Shown in pieces: positions 13,261-23,200 of a stretch of DNA of 24,163 nt (the first letter of the stretch is position 1; the number at the start of each line of letters is the position of its first letter). Under the pieces are notes generated by a model that was given only the letters and a program-made list of their open reading frames with translations, was not told where the DNA came from and searched no databases. Origin of the DNA: Streptomyces sp. NRRL WC-3618. GTDB lineage: Bacteria > Actinomycetota > Actinomycetes > Streptomycetales > Streptomycetaceae. The stretch covers positions 1 to 24,163 of the forward strand of contig NZ_LGDW01000026.1 of assembly GCF_001280005.1 (NCBI RefSeq). The letters are read 5' to 3'. Position numbers and translations under genes: made by a program.

Positions 13261-16200
13261 ATGACGTCTGCCGTGCGCGCCGTTGACATGATCGTTGGAG
13301 TCACCCCTTTCGGCGAGCCCGACGCCCGGCTCGCCGCCGCCGTCAGTCGGGCGGGCGGCCTCGGGGTACTGGACCTGGGCCTCGGCGACCGAAGAGCGAG
13401 AGACGCGCTGGCGAGAATGCGCCGCCTCGCCGCCCAGGCGCCCGCCTCCGCCACGGCCCCCGGATTCCGCTACGGCGTACGCATCGGCCCGCACTGCCGG
13501 CTCACCCCCGCTGACCTGGGCGGCGACGACGGCCCCGGCACCGTGATCCTCGCCCCCGATGCCGCCGACGCCTTCCGGCCGGTCGCCGAGATCGCCGCCC
13601 GGCACCGCGTCCTCGTCGAGGTCACCGACCTGGCGGACGCCCTCGCCGCCGTCCACGCCGGTGCGCACGGGCTGATCGCCCGGGGCAGCGACGGCGGCGG
13701 CCGGATCGGCGAGCTCAGCACCTTCGTCCTGCTGCAACGGCTCCTCGCCGAACCCGGCATCGACCTCCCCGTCTGGGCACGCGGCGGCATCGGCCCCCGT
13801 ACGGCCGTCGCCGCCGTCGCCGGGGGAGCGGCGGGCGTCGTCCTCGACAGCCAACTCGCCCTGCTCGCCGAGTCGTCGCTGCCGGAGGCGACGGCTGCCG
13901 CGCTGCGCTCGATGGACGGCTCGGAGACCGTCGTCGTGGCCGGTCACCGCGTACTGCACCGGCGCGGCCCCGACGCCCCGCCCGTCCCGGCCGCTGATCC
14001 GGCGGCGGTCGCGGCGCTGCTCGGCGCCCAGGACCCGCGCACCCAACTCCTCCCGGTCGGCCAGGACGGTTTCCTCGCCGCCCGTTTCGCCGACCGCTGG
14101 GGCGACACCGCCCGCACGGTCCGCGCCCTCACCGAAGCGGTGCGGGATGTCGTAGGAGATGTCGTACGGGGTGACGGTGCCGTACGCGCGTTGCGTGCCG
14201 GGTCCCCGATGAGCCGGGCCCTGGGTACCCAACTGCCCATCGCCCAGGGGCCGATGACCCGCGTCAGCGACCAGGCGCGGTTCGCCGCCGCCGTCGCCGA
14301 GGGCGGCGCCCTGCCGTTCGTCGCGCTGGCCCTCGCCACCGGCGAGCAGACCCGGACCATGCTGGCCGAGACCCGGGAAGCCGTCGGAGACGTCCGGCCC
14401 TGGGGGGTCGGCGTCCTCGGGTTCGCACCCGAGGAGCTGCGAAACGCCCAGCTCGAAGCCGTACGGGAGTTGCGGCCCACGCACGCCATCATCGCGGGCG
14501 GCCGGCCCGCCCAGGCCGAGGCGCTGGAGCGGGCCGGGATCAGCACCTTCCTGCACGTGCCCTCGCCGGGCCTGCTGAAGCAGTTCCTGGAAGCGGGGGC
14601 CCGCCGGTTCGTGTTCGAGGGGTCCGAGTGCGGCGGCCATGTCGGACCGCGCGGCAGCTTTCCGCTTTGGGAAGCCCAACTCGCCGTCATCGAGGACTAC
14701 TTGGCCGGGGCCCCGGACAGTGACGCCGAGGGCGTCGAGGTGTTCTTCGCGGGCGGCGTTCACGACGAGCGGTCGGCCGCGATGGTCGCCGCCCTCGCCG
14801 CTCCGCTGACCGCGCGCGGTGCGTCCGTCGGCGTACTGATGGGCACCGCCTATCTGTTCACCGAGGAGGCCGTGGCCTGCGGAGCGGTCCAGCCGCTCTT
14901 CCAGCGCCAGGTCGTCGACGCGACCAGTACCGCGCTGCTGGAGACCGCCCCCGGTCACGCCACCCGGTGCGTGCCCAGTCCGTTCAGCGACAACTACCGT
15001 GACCTCGAAGCGAAGTTGAGGGCGAGCGGGGTGCCCGAGCGGCGGATCTGGGAGGAACTGGAGCGGCTCAACGTCGGGCGGCTGCGGATCGCCAGCAAGG
15101 GCATCGAACGGGATACCGAGGGCGAGTTGGCGGCCGTGGACGAGCAACGGCAGCTCACCGAGGGCATGTTCATGGCCGGAGAAGTGGCCGTGCTGCGCTC
15201 GGCGGTCACGACCGTCGGCGCGCTGCACCACTCCGTGGCGGAAGGCGCCGCCGACTTCCTCACCGGGCGGGCGGCAGAGCTGCGGGAGCCGCTCGGTGTG
15301 CGTCCGCCCGAAGAGGCCCCGGCGCCCGCACCCCTCGACGTCGCCGTGGTGGGCATGGCCTGCATGTTCCCGGACGCGCCCGACCTCGCCGCCTTCTGGG
15401 CGAACGTCCTCGGCGGTCACGACGCCGTGGCGGAGGTGCCGGCCGACCGCTGGGACCCCTCCGTGCACTACTCGGCCGAGGACGGGGACGGGGGCGTCAC
15501 GCCCTCCAAGTGGGGCGGCTTCCTGCCCCGCATCCCCTTCGACCCGCTGTCGTACGGCATTCCGCCCACCTCGCTCGGCAGCATCGAGCCCGTCCAGCTG
15601 CTGGCGCTCGAAGCCGCCCGGCGGGCCCTGACGCACGCCGGATACGGGGAGCGGGGGCGGGAGTTCGACCGCTCGCGCACCTCGGTCGTCTTCGGCGCGG
15701 AGGCGGGCAGCGACCTGTCCAACGCGGGCACGCTGCGGGCCGTGCTGCCTTCCTACTACGGCAAGGTGCCGGACGGGCTCGTCGATCAGCTGCCCAGGCT
15801 CACCGAGGACTCCTTCCCCGGCATGCTCTCCAACGTCATCTCCGGCCGGATCGCCAACCGGCTCGACCTCGGCGGTGCCAACTACACGGTCGACGCCGCG
15901 TGCGCCTCGTCCCTGGCCGCCGTCGACGTGGCCTGCAAGGAACTGGTGGGCGGGACCAGCGACGTCGTGCTGTGCGGCGGCGCCGACCTGCACAACGGCA
16001 TCAACGACTACGTCCTCTTCTCCTCCGTGCACGCGCTGTCCCCGACCGGGCGTTCCCGCGCCTTCGACAGCTCGGCGGACGGGATAGCGCTGGGGGAGGG
16101 CGTCGCGTGTGTCGTGCTGAAGCGGCTGGCGGACGCCGAGCGCGACGGCGACCGGATCTACGGGGTCATCAAGGGAGTCGGCAGCTCCAGTGACGGGCGC

Positions 16201-19200
16201 TCCCTCGGACTGACGGCTCCCCGGCCCGAGGGGCAGCGGGCCGCGCTGCAACGGGCGTACCGCAACGCCGGGGTGTCGCCCGCCGAGGTCGGGCTCGTGG
16301 AGGCGCACGGCACGGGAACCGTGGTTGGTGACCGTACCGAACTGACCATCCTGGGCGAGGTGTTCAGCGAGGCCGGGGCCAAGCCGGGGGGTGTCGCCCT
16401 CGGTTCGGTCAAGTCGCAGATCGGCCACACCAAGTGCGCCGCCGGCCTGGCCGGACTCATCAAGACCGTCCTCGCCCTGCACACCGGGGTCAAGCCGCCC
16501 ACTCTCCACGTCAGCGAGCCCAACTCCGCCTGGGAGGCAGGCAGCAGCCCGTTCGTGTTCCACGGACAGGCGCGGCCCTGGGCGACACCGGCGCACGAAC
16601 GCGTCGCGGGCGTCAGCGCGTTCGGCTTCGGCGGCACCAACTTCCATGTGGTGCTGGAGGCCTACGCCGACTCCGCCCCGCCTGCGCACACACTGGACGC
16701 CTGGCCCGCCGAACTGTTCACCTTCCGGGCCGCCGATCCGGCAGGGGCCCGGCGCGCCGTCGAGGATGTGCTGAAGCCGGCCCAGGACGAGCAGTCCTCC
16801 TGGCGGCTGCGTGATCTCGCGCTCGCTGCCTCCCGCCGCTCCGACGCCCGGCACGAACCCGTGCAGATCGCGGTCGTGGCGACGGACCCGGCGGAACTCG
16901 TCGGGCAGTTGCGGCGGGCGCTGGCGGGTGAGCACGATCCGCGGGCCGGCATCCACCTCGCACGGAACCAGCAGGAGACCCCGGGCCAGGTCGCCTTCCT
17001 CTTCCCCGGGCAGGGCAGCCAGCGGACCGGCATGCTCGCCGACGTGTTCGTCGCACTCCCCGAACTCCAGTACTACCTGGAACTGGGCCGCGACCACGCC
17101 GACGTCCTCTACCCGCCCACCCCCTTCGACGACACCACCCGCGACCGCCAGCACGCCGCCCTCACCGACACCCGGGTCGCCCAGCCCGCCCTGGGCATCG
17201 CGGGTCTCGCCGCGCACGCCCTGCTCACCACGGCGGGCGTACGCCCGGACATGGCCGCCGGGCACAGCTACGGCGAACTCGTCGCCCTCAGCGCGGCCGG
17301 CGCCCTCGACCCGGAAACCCTCCTCGCGCTGAGCGCCCAGCGCGCGACCGCGATCCTCTCGGCCGCCGGTGACGCGGGCGACGACCCGGGCACCATGGCG
17401 GCGGTGTCGGCGGGCGCCGAGGACGTCACGGCCGCCCTGCGCGCCGCCGAAGCGCCCGCCTCCGTCGTCGTCGCCAATCACAACTCGCCCAAGCAGACGG
17501 TCATTTCGGGGCCGACGGAGGCGGTCGACGAGGCCGTACGGTTGCTGCGCGCCGCCGGACTGGGCGCGAAGCGCATCCCCGTCGCCTGCGCCTTCCACAG
17601 CCCGCTGGTCGCCGGGGCCGGCGAACGCTTCGCCGCCGTGCTGGCCCAACAGCCCCTGCGCGCACCCGAGTTCACGGTGTGGTCCAACCGTACGGCCGCC
17701 CCGTACGGCGCCGACGCGGACGCGGTGCGTGCCGAACTCGCCGCCCAGATCGGCGCCCCGGTCGCCTTCGTCGCCCAGATCGAGGCGATGTACGAGGCGG
17801 GCGCCCGCATCTTCGTCGAGGCCGGGCCAGGGTCCGTACTGACCCGTCTGGTCGGCCAGATCCTCGGCGACCGCCCCCACCGCACCGTCGCCTGCGAACC
17901 GCGTCCCGACAGCGGACTGCGCGGCTGGCTGGACGCGCTGGCCCAACTGGCCGTCGCGGGACAGCCGGTGCGCACCGGATGGCTCTTCCACGGGCGCGAC
18001 GCCGTCGACGCGATGCGCACCAAGGCACCCAAGCGCCCCGGCTGGACGGTCGACGGCCACCTGGTCCGCACCGCCGCCGGCGAACTCCTCCCCGGTGCCC
18101 TCGCACCGGCCCGACGCGTAGTGGAGACGACGACAGTGACCGCGAATCACCAGGACGCCACCCCGGGCGCTCACGGCAGGGACGCGCTGATCTCCGAGTT
18201 CCTGCGCACCAGCCGCGAGATGGTCGCCGCCCAACGGGACGTACTCCTCACGTACTTCGGCGCGACACCGGGCCAGTGGACACCCGCGCCCGCAGCCCCG
18301 GAGCCCCTGGGGGCGGCAGAGTCCCAGTTCCAGCAGGCCGCGCAGCTGCCCGCCCCCACGTACCCGCCCGCGCTCTACGCCGTACCCGCGCCTGTCCCCG
18401 CCCCGGCCGCCGTCGTGGGGTTCACGGAGGCGGATGTGCTGGGGGTGGTGCTGGAGATCATCAGTGAGCGGACCGGGTATCCGGTGGACATGATCGAGCC
18501 GGATCTTGATCTGGAGGCCGATCTGAGTATCGACTCGATCAAGCGGGCTGAGATTGCTGGTGAGTTGGCGCAGCGGCTCGGGGTCGGGGGTGGTGGTGAC
18601 CTCACCGTGCTTGCCGACGCCGAGCTGGAGGAGCTCGCCAAGGCCCGTACGGCGGCCTCGGTGACGGCATGGCTGGCGGCGCGGCTCGTAGGGCCGGCCG
18701 AAGCCGAGGAAGCGTCGGCTCCGCCGCAGGCACCGCGACCGGCAGCGGCCGGTGAGGCCGAGGCGCCCCCGGAGGTCATCGGCGAGGCACCGAAGCGCTT
18801 CCAGTTGCGGCCCGTCCTGCTGGAGCAGCAGGACGGGAACGTGACCGGGACCGGCGACCCCGCCGCCGTCCTGGCTGGGAAGCGGTTCGTGGTCCTCGGC
18901 GACGACGACGCGGGGGAGGTTGCCCGCGAGGTGGTGGCGAGGCTCGCCGGGCACGGCGCCGACGCGGTGGTCCTGGGGCCCGAGCACCTGCTGACGGAGG
19001 CGGACGGACCAGTCGACGGAGTGCTGTACCTCGACCCGCTGGCCGCCTCCCGGCCGCCGGTGCTGCCCGACGCGTTCCCCGTCCTCAAGGCGGCCCTCGG
19101 ACTCGGCCCGCGCCAGCTGTTCGCCGTACGAGTGACTGCGGAAGGCGCCCCGGACGGCGCCGAGTTGAGGTCTGCCGGTCTGCACGGGCTCTTCCGGACC

Positions 19201-20292
19201 GTGGCCCGGGAGTACCCGGAGACGGACGCGCGGATCATTGACCTCACCCTCCCTGAGACCGGTGCCGCCGCTGTCGCCGACGCGCTGCTCGGCGAGCTGC
19301 TCGCCCCCGACCGCACCCCGGTCGTCCTGCGAACCGCCGCCGGGCGCCACGGACTTGAGCTGGTCGAAACCCCCCTCGGCGCCCTCGGAACCACCGGCGC
19401 GGGACCCGCCGGGGACGGTGCCGCCGAGGCCGCCGCCCTCGGACTGGACCGGGACAGTGTGGTGCTGCTGGTCGGCGGGGCGCGGGGCATCACCGCGAAG
19501 TTCGCCGCCGCACTGGCATCCGCCTCCCGTTGCCGGATCGAACTGCTCGGCCGGACACCCGCACCGGACGGCCCGGAGGACGCGGCCACGGCAACCGCCC
19601 GTACCCGGACCGAACTCCGCGCCGCCCTCGCCGCCCGGGGCGGGCTCACCCCCGCCGCGATCAGCCGCGAGGCCGAACTCCTGCTCGCTCAACGGGAGAT
19701 CACCGCCACCCTCGCCGAACTCGAAGCCCTGGGCAGCCCGGCCCGCTACCACTCCGTCGACTTCAGGGCACAGGACGCGGCGCTCCAGGCCGTGAAGGAG
19801 ATCCACGCCGAACACGGCCGCCTCGACGGGGTCGTCTACGCGGCCGGGGTGATCGAGGACCGGCTGATCGCCGAGAAGACCACCGAGTCCTTCCAGCGTG
19901 TCTACGGGACGAAGACCACCGGCGCCGAAACACTGCTCGCGGCGCTGGAGCAGCTCCCCAACCCCCCTGCTTTCGCGGTCCTGTTCGGCAGCATCTCCGC
20001 CGTCCTCGGCAACCGGGGCCAGGTCGACTACGCCGCCGCCAACGACGCGCTCCAGACCCTCGGCGCCGCCTGGGCGGCCCGGTCCGGCCAGCGGGCCCTG
20101 ACCGTGCACTGGGGGCCATGGGCGCCGACCGGCGGCCACACCGGCATGGTGACCCCCGAACTCGGGCGCGAGTACGCCCGCCGTGGGGTCAGGCTCATCG
20201 ACCCCGAGGAGGGCACGGCCGCGTTGCTGCGCGAACTGGCCTGGGGCGAGGAGTCGGCAGGCGCCGTCGTCTACACCTCGTCGGGCTGGTAA
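13261..20292 (+). CDS. PUFA-synthase-like / hglE-type PKS: NMO-NMO-KS-AT-ACP-KR
   Basis: A 2343-residue iterative synthase. Domains in order: NMO/FabK-like barrel 1 (about 8-280), with GSDGGGRIGE, so R148 where the family has His; barrel 2 (about 321-660), with GSECGGHVG and H460 intact; KS (693 to about 1135), with C881 in DAACASS, H1016 in EAHGTGT and H1056 in IGHTKCAAG; AT (about 1241-1550), with PGQGSQ, S1336 in GHSYGE and H1446 in CAFHS; a helix EFLRTSREMVAAQRDVLL before the carrier; one ACP (about 1721-1800), with S1759 in DLSIDSIKR, the PUFA-type signature; and KR (about 1810-2290), with VGGARGIT, Y2257 and N2261. Condensation, malonyl loading, ketoreduction and probably FMN-dependent enoyl reduction are thus in one chain. 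There is no DH; that is in the next gene, 5 bases on. Product unknown. ATG 13261 is chosen for its GGAG. Confidence 0.93.
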   Translation: MTSAVRAVDMIVGVTPFGEPDARLAAAVSRAGGLGVLDLGLGDRRARDALARMRRLAAQAPASATAPGFRYGVRIGPHCRLTPADLGGDDGPGTVILAPDAADAFRPVAEIAARHRVLVEVTDLADALAAVHAGAHGLIARGSDGGGRIGELSTFVLLQRLLAEPGIDLPVWARGGIGPRTAVAAVAGGAAGVVLDSQLALLAESSLPEATAAALRSMDGSETVVVAGHRVLHRRGPDAPPVPAADPAAVAALLGAQDPRTQLLPVGQDGFLAARFADRWGDTARTVRALTEAVRDVVGDVVRGDGAVRALRAGSPMSRALGTQLPIAQGPMTRVSDQARFAAAVAEGGALPFVALALATGEQTRTMLAETREAVGDVRPWGVGVLGFAPEELRNAQLEAVRELRPTHAIIAGGRPAQAEALERAGISTFLHVPSPGLLKQFLEAGARRFVFEGSECGGHVGPRGSFPLWEAQLAVIEDYLAGAPDSDAEGVEVFFAGGVHDERSAAMVAALAAPLTARGASVGVLMGTAYLFTEEAVACGAVQPLFQRQVVDATSTALLETAPGHATRCVPSPFSDNYRDLEAKLRASGVPERRIWEELERLNVGRLRIASKGIERDTEGELAAVDEQRQLTEGMFMAGEVAVLRSAVTTVGALHHSVAEGAADFLTGRAAELREPLGVRPPEEAPAPAPLDVAVVGMACMFPDAPDLAAFWANVLGGHDAVAEVPADRWDPSVHYSAEDGDGGVTPSKWGGFLPRIPFDPLSYGIPPTSLGSIEPVQLLALEAARRALTHAGYGERGREFDRSRTSVVFGAEAGSDLSNAGTLRAVLPSYYGKVPDGLVDQLPRLTEDSFPGMLSNVISGRIANRLDLGGANYTVDAACASSLAAVDVACKELVGGTSDVVLCGGADLHNGINDYVLFSSVHALSPTGRSRAFDSSADGIALGEGVACVVLKRLADAERDGDRIYGVIKGVGSSSDGRSLGLTAPRPEGQRAALQRAYRNAGVSPAEVGLVEAHGTGTVVGDRTELTILGEVFSEAGAKPGGVALGSVKSQIGHTKCAAGLAGLIKTVLALHTGVKPPTLHVSEPNSAWEAGSSPFVFHGQARPWATPAHERVAGVSAFGFGGTNFHVVLEAYADSAPPAHTLDAWPAELFTFRAADPAGARRAVEDVLKPAQDEQSSWRLRDLALAASRRSDARHEPVQIAVVATDPAELVGQLRRALAGEHDPRAGIHLARNQQETPGQVAFLFPGQGSQRTGMLADVFVALPELQYYLELGRDHADVLYPPTPFDDTTRDRQHAALTDTRVAQPALGIAGLAAHALLTTAGVRPDMAAGHSYGELVALSAAGALDPETLLALSAQRATAILSAAGDAGDDPGTMAAVSAGAEDVTAALRAAEAPASVVVANHNSPKQTVISGPTEAVDEAVRLLRAAGLGAKRIPVACAFHSPLVAGAGERFAAVLAQQPLRAPEFTVWSNRTAAPYGADADAVRAELAAQIGAPVAFVAQIEAMYEAGARIFVEAGPGSVLTRLVGQILGDRPHRTVACEPRPDSGLRGWLDALAQLAVAGQPVRTGWLFHGRDAVDAMRTKAPKRPGWTVDGHLVRTAAGELLPGALAPARRVVETTTVTANHQDATPGAHGRDALISEFLRTSREMVAAQRDVLLTYFGATPGQWTPAPAAPEPLGAAESQFQQAAQLPAPTYPPALYAVPAPVPAPAAVVGFTEADVLGVVLEIISERTGYPVDMIEPDLDLEADLSIDSIKRAEIAGELAQRLGVGGGGDLTVLADAELEELAKARTAASVTAWLAARLVGPAEAEEASAPPQAPRPAAAGEAEAPPEVIGEAPKRFQLRPVLLEQQDGNVTGTGDPAAVLAGKRFVVLGDDDAGEVAREVVARLAGHGADAVVLGPEHLLTEADGPVDGVLYLDPLAASRPPVLPDAFPVLKAALGLGPRQLFAVRVTAEGAPDGAELRSAGLHGLFRTVAREYPETDARIIDLTLPETGAAAVADALLGELLAPDRTPVVLRTAAGRHGLELVETPLGALGTTGAGPAGDGAAEAAALGLDRDSVVLLVGGARGITAKFAAALASASRCRIELLGRTPAPDGPEDAATATARTRTELRAALAARGGLTPAAISREAELLLAQREITATLAELEALGSPARYHSVDFRAQDAALQAVKEIHAEHGRLDGVVYAAGVIEDRLIAEKTTESFQRVYGTKTTGAETLLAALEQLPNPPAFAVLFGSISAVLGNRGQVDYAAANDALQTLGAAWAARSGQRALTVHWGPWAPTGGHTGMVTPELGREYARRGVRLIDPEEGTAALLRELAWGEESAGAVVYTSSGW

Positions 20293-20297
20293 GCGAC

Positions 20298-23200
20298 ATG
20301 ACGGATCGTCACGCAACGGCCGTGCCGGTGGCCATCGTCGGCATGTCGGTGCTGCTGCCCGGCGCCCCCGGCCTCGACGCCTACTGGCAGAACCTGCTCG
20401 CCGGCACGGACGCCATCACCGAGGTGCCGGACGGGCGTTGGGACGCGGACGCCTACTACCGGCCGGACTCCGCCGGTGACCGTGCCGTCGCCGACCAGGT
20501 GTACTGCCGGCGCGGAGGGTTCGTGGACGCACTGGCGGAGGTGGAGGTGACCCGGTTCGGGATCATGCCGAACTCCGTCTCCGGCACCGAACCCGACCAG
20601 CTCATCGCCCTCAACGTGGCCGCCGCCGCCCTCGCCGACGCGGGCGGCGACGACCACCTCCCCGACCGCCACCGCATCGGCGTGGTCCTCGGCCGGGGCG
20701 GCTACCTCACCCCCGGACTCGTCCGGCTCGACCAGCGGGTCCGTACAGCGAGCCAACTCGTCCGAACGCTGGGCGAGTTGCTGCCGGACCTTGATCCCGG
20801 CCAACTCGACCGCGTCCGTACGGCGTTCACGGACCGCCTCGGCCCCGACAGCCCCGAGTCGGCGATCGGACTCGTCCCCAACCTTGCCGCCTCCCGGGTC
20901 GCCAACCGGCTCGACCTGCGCGGACCCGCGTACACCGTGGACGCGGCCTGTGCCTCCTCGCTGGTCGCCGTGGACCAGGCGGTGAACGAACTCGCGTCCG
21001 GGCGCTGCGACCTGATGCTGGCCGGCGGAGTCCACCACTGCCACGACATCACCCTGTGGAGCGTCTTCTCGCAGCTGCGCGCCCTCTCGCCCAGCCAGCG
21101 CATCCGCCCCTTCCACCGGGGCGCCGACGGCATCCTGATCGGTGAGGGCACCGGCGTCGTCGTCCTCAAGCGCCTCGCCGACGCCGAGCGCGACGGCGAC
21201 CGGATCTACGCCGTCATCCGGGGCACCGGCGTGGCCAGCGACGGCCGCGCCGCCGGTCTCGTCAACCCCGACCCCGGCGGCCAGACCCACGCCGTACGCC
21301 AGGCCTGGCAAGCCGCCGGTCTCGACCCCGCCCAGCCCGGTTCCCTCGGCCTCCTGGAGGCCCACGGCACGGCGACCCCCGCCGGTGACGCCGCCGAACT
21401 CGCGACGCTGGCCGAGGTGTTCGGGCCCAGGGAAAGCGGCGACGCGGATGGCGGTGGCCCGGCGGTGATCGGCTCCGTGAAGTCGATGATCGGGCACACC
21501 ATGCCCGCCGCCGGGGTCGCGGGCCTGGTCAAGGCCGCCCTCGCCGTCCACCACGGCATGCTCCTGCCCACCCTCCACTGCGACGACCCGCACCCGGCCC
21601 TCGCGGCCACCCGCTTCCGCCCGCTGGACAAGGCGGCGCCCTGGGAGACAACGGCCGAGCAGCCGGTACGTCGGGCGGCGGTCAACGCGTTCGGGTTCGG
21701 CGGGATCAACGCGCATGTGGTGATCGAGGAGGCGCCGGGAGCGCGTACGGGGAAGGCAGCGCGTAGGGGGAAGGCGGCGCGTATGGGGGCGGCGTCCCCG
21801 GCGCCGACGGTCACCGTTGTCGAGCCCGAGCGCGTCCTGCTGCTCGCCGCCGACACCCCCGAGAGCCTCGCCGCCCTCCTGGACGCCGACGACACGGCCG
21901 TACTCGCCGCCGGTCTCGACGCCACCCGTACGCATCAGCGGGCCGGGCGTACCCGGCTCGGCATCGTCGACCCGACCGCGAAGCGGCTCACCCTGGCCCG
22001 CCGGACGGTCGCCAAGGGTCGTACGTGGCACGGCCGTAGCGACGTCTGGTACCGCCCCGGGCCTCTACAGGCGGGCGCGGCCCACGAGTTGGGTGGCCTG
22101 GCCTTCGTCTTCCCCGGACTCGAAGGCGACTTCGAGCCCCGCGTCGACGACATCGCCGCCCACTTCGGTCTGGACGGTGTCCTCCCGGCCGGAGAACGGG
22201 CCGAGGTCGGGGACGTGGGCCGGCACGGATTCGGGGTCGTCGGGGTCGGGCTGCTCCTCGACCGGGCGCTGCGCCGCATGGGCGTCGTCCCCGACGCGGT
22301 CGCCGGGCACAGCGTCGGCGAATGGACGGCGATGACGGCCGCCGGACTGTACGACCAGGACGAGGTCGGCGCCTTCATGGCTACCTTCGACCCCGACACG
22401 GTGAGTGTGCCGGGGCTGGCGTTCGGGGCGCTCGGCGCGCCCGCCGAACGGGTGCTCGCGGCGCTCGCCGAGGAGGGCTGGGGGGACGCCGGCATCGTGC
22501 TCTCGCACGACAACGCGCCCGGCCAGTCGATGGTGTGCGGCCCGCAAGAGGCGGTCGAGGAGTTCGTCCGGGCGTTCCGTGCCCGGGGGGTGCTCAGCCA
22601 GGTGCTGCCCTTCCAGTCCGGCTTCCACACACCGATGCTGGCGCCCTACCTGGCCCCGATCGAGCAGGCCGCGCACCGCTTCCGGCTCCGGCCGCCGACG
22701 GTTCCGGTCTGGTCGGGGACCACGGCGGCACCCTTCCCGGCGGGCGAGTCGGCGGTGCGTGAACTGTTCGTACGGCATCTGCTGGAACCGGTGCGTTTCC
22801 GGCAACTCGTCGAGGCGATGTACGCGGCCGGACACCGGACCTTCGTCCAGGTCGGCACCGGCCAGCTCGGCTCCCTCATCGGCGACACGCTGGCGGGCCG
22901 CGATCATCTGGTCGTCGCCGCCAACTCCCCGCACCGCGACGGGTTGGCGCAACTCCGGCGCGTGGCAACGGCGTTGTGGACGACAGGGAGGGAGACGGCA
23001 CCCGCACTGCCGTCGCCCGCCCTCGGCAACCCCACCGGCGGGCCCACTCCCCACACCGCCGGTCCCTCCGACCGCTCCACGGACCCGGCCCACGCAACGG
23101 CCTCCGTGCGGGGGGACCGGCCTTCCAACCGCCCACCGGTCCGCCTCGACCTGGGCGGCGCCCTCATATCCCTCGACGAACCGACGCTCACCCGACTGCG

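Noticed and set aside
12991..20316. A 2441-codon open frame on the minus strand opposite the first synthase gene
   Set aside because: It is an antisense shadow created by high GC third positions; its translation is Gly/Arg/Val-rich with no recognisable domain, while the plus strand encodes intact KS, AT, ACP and KR motifs.
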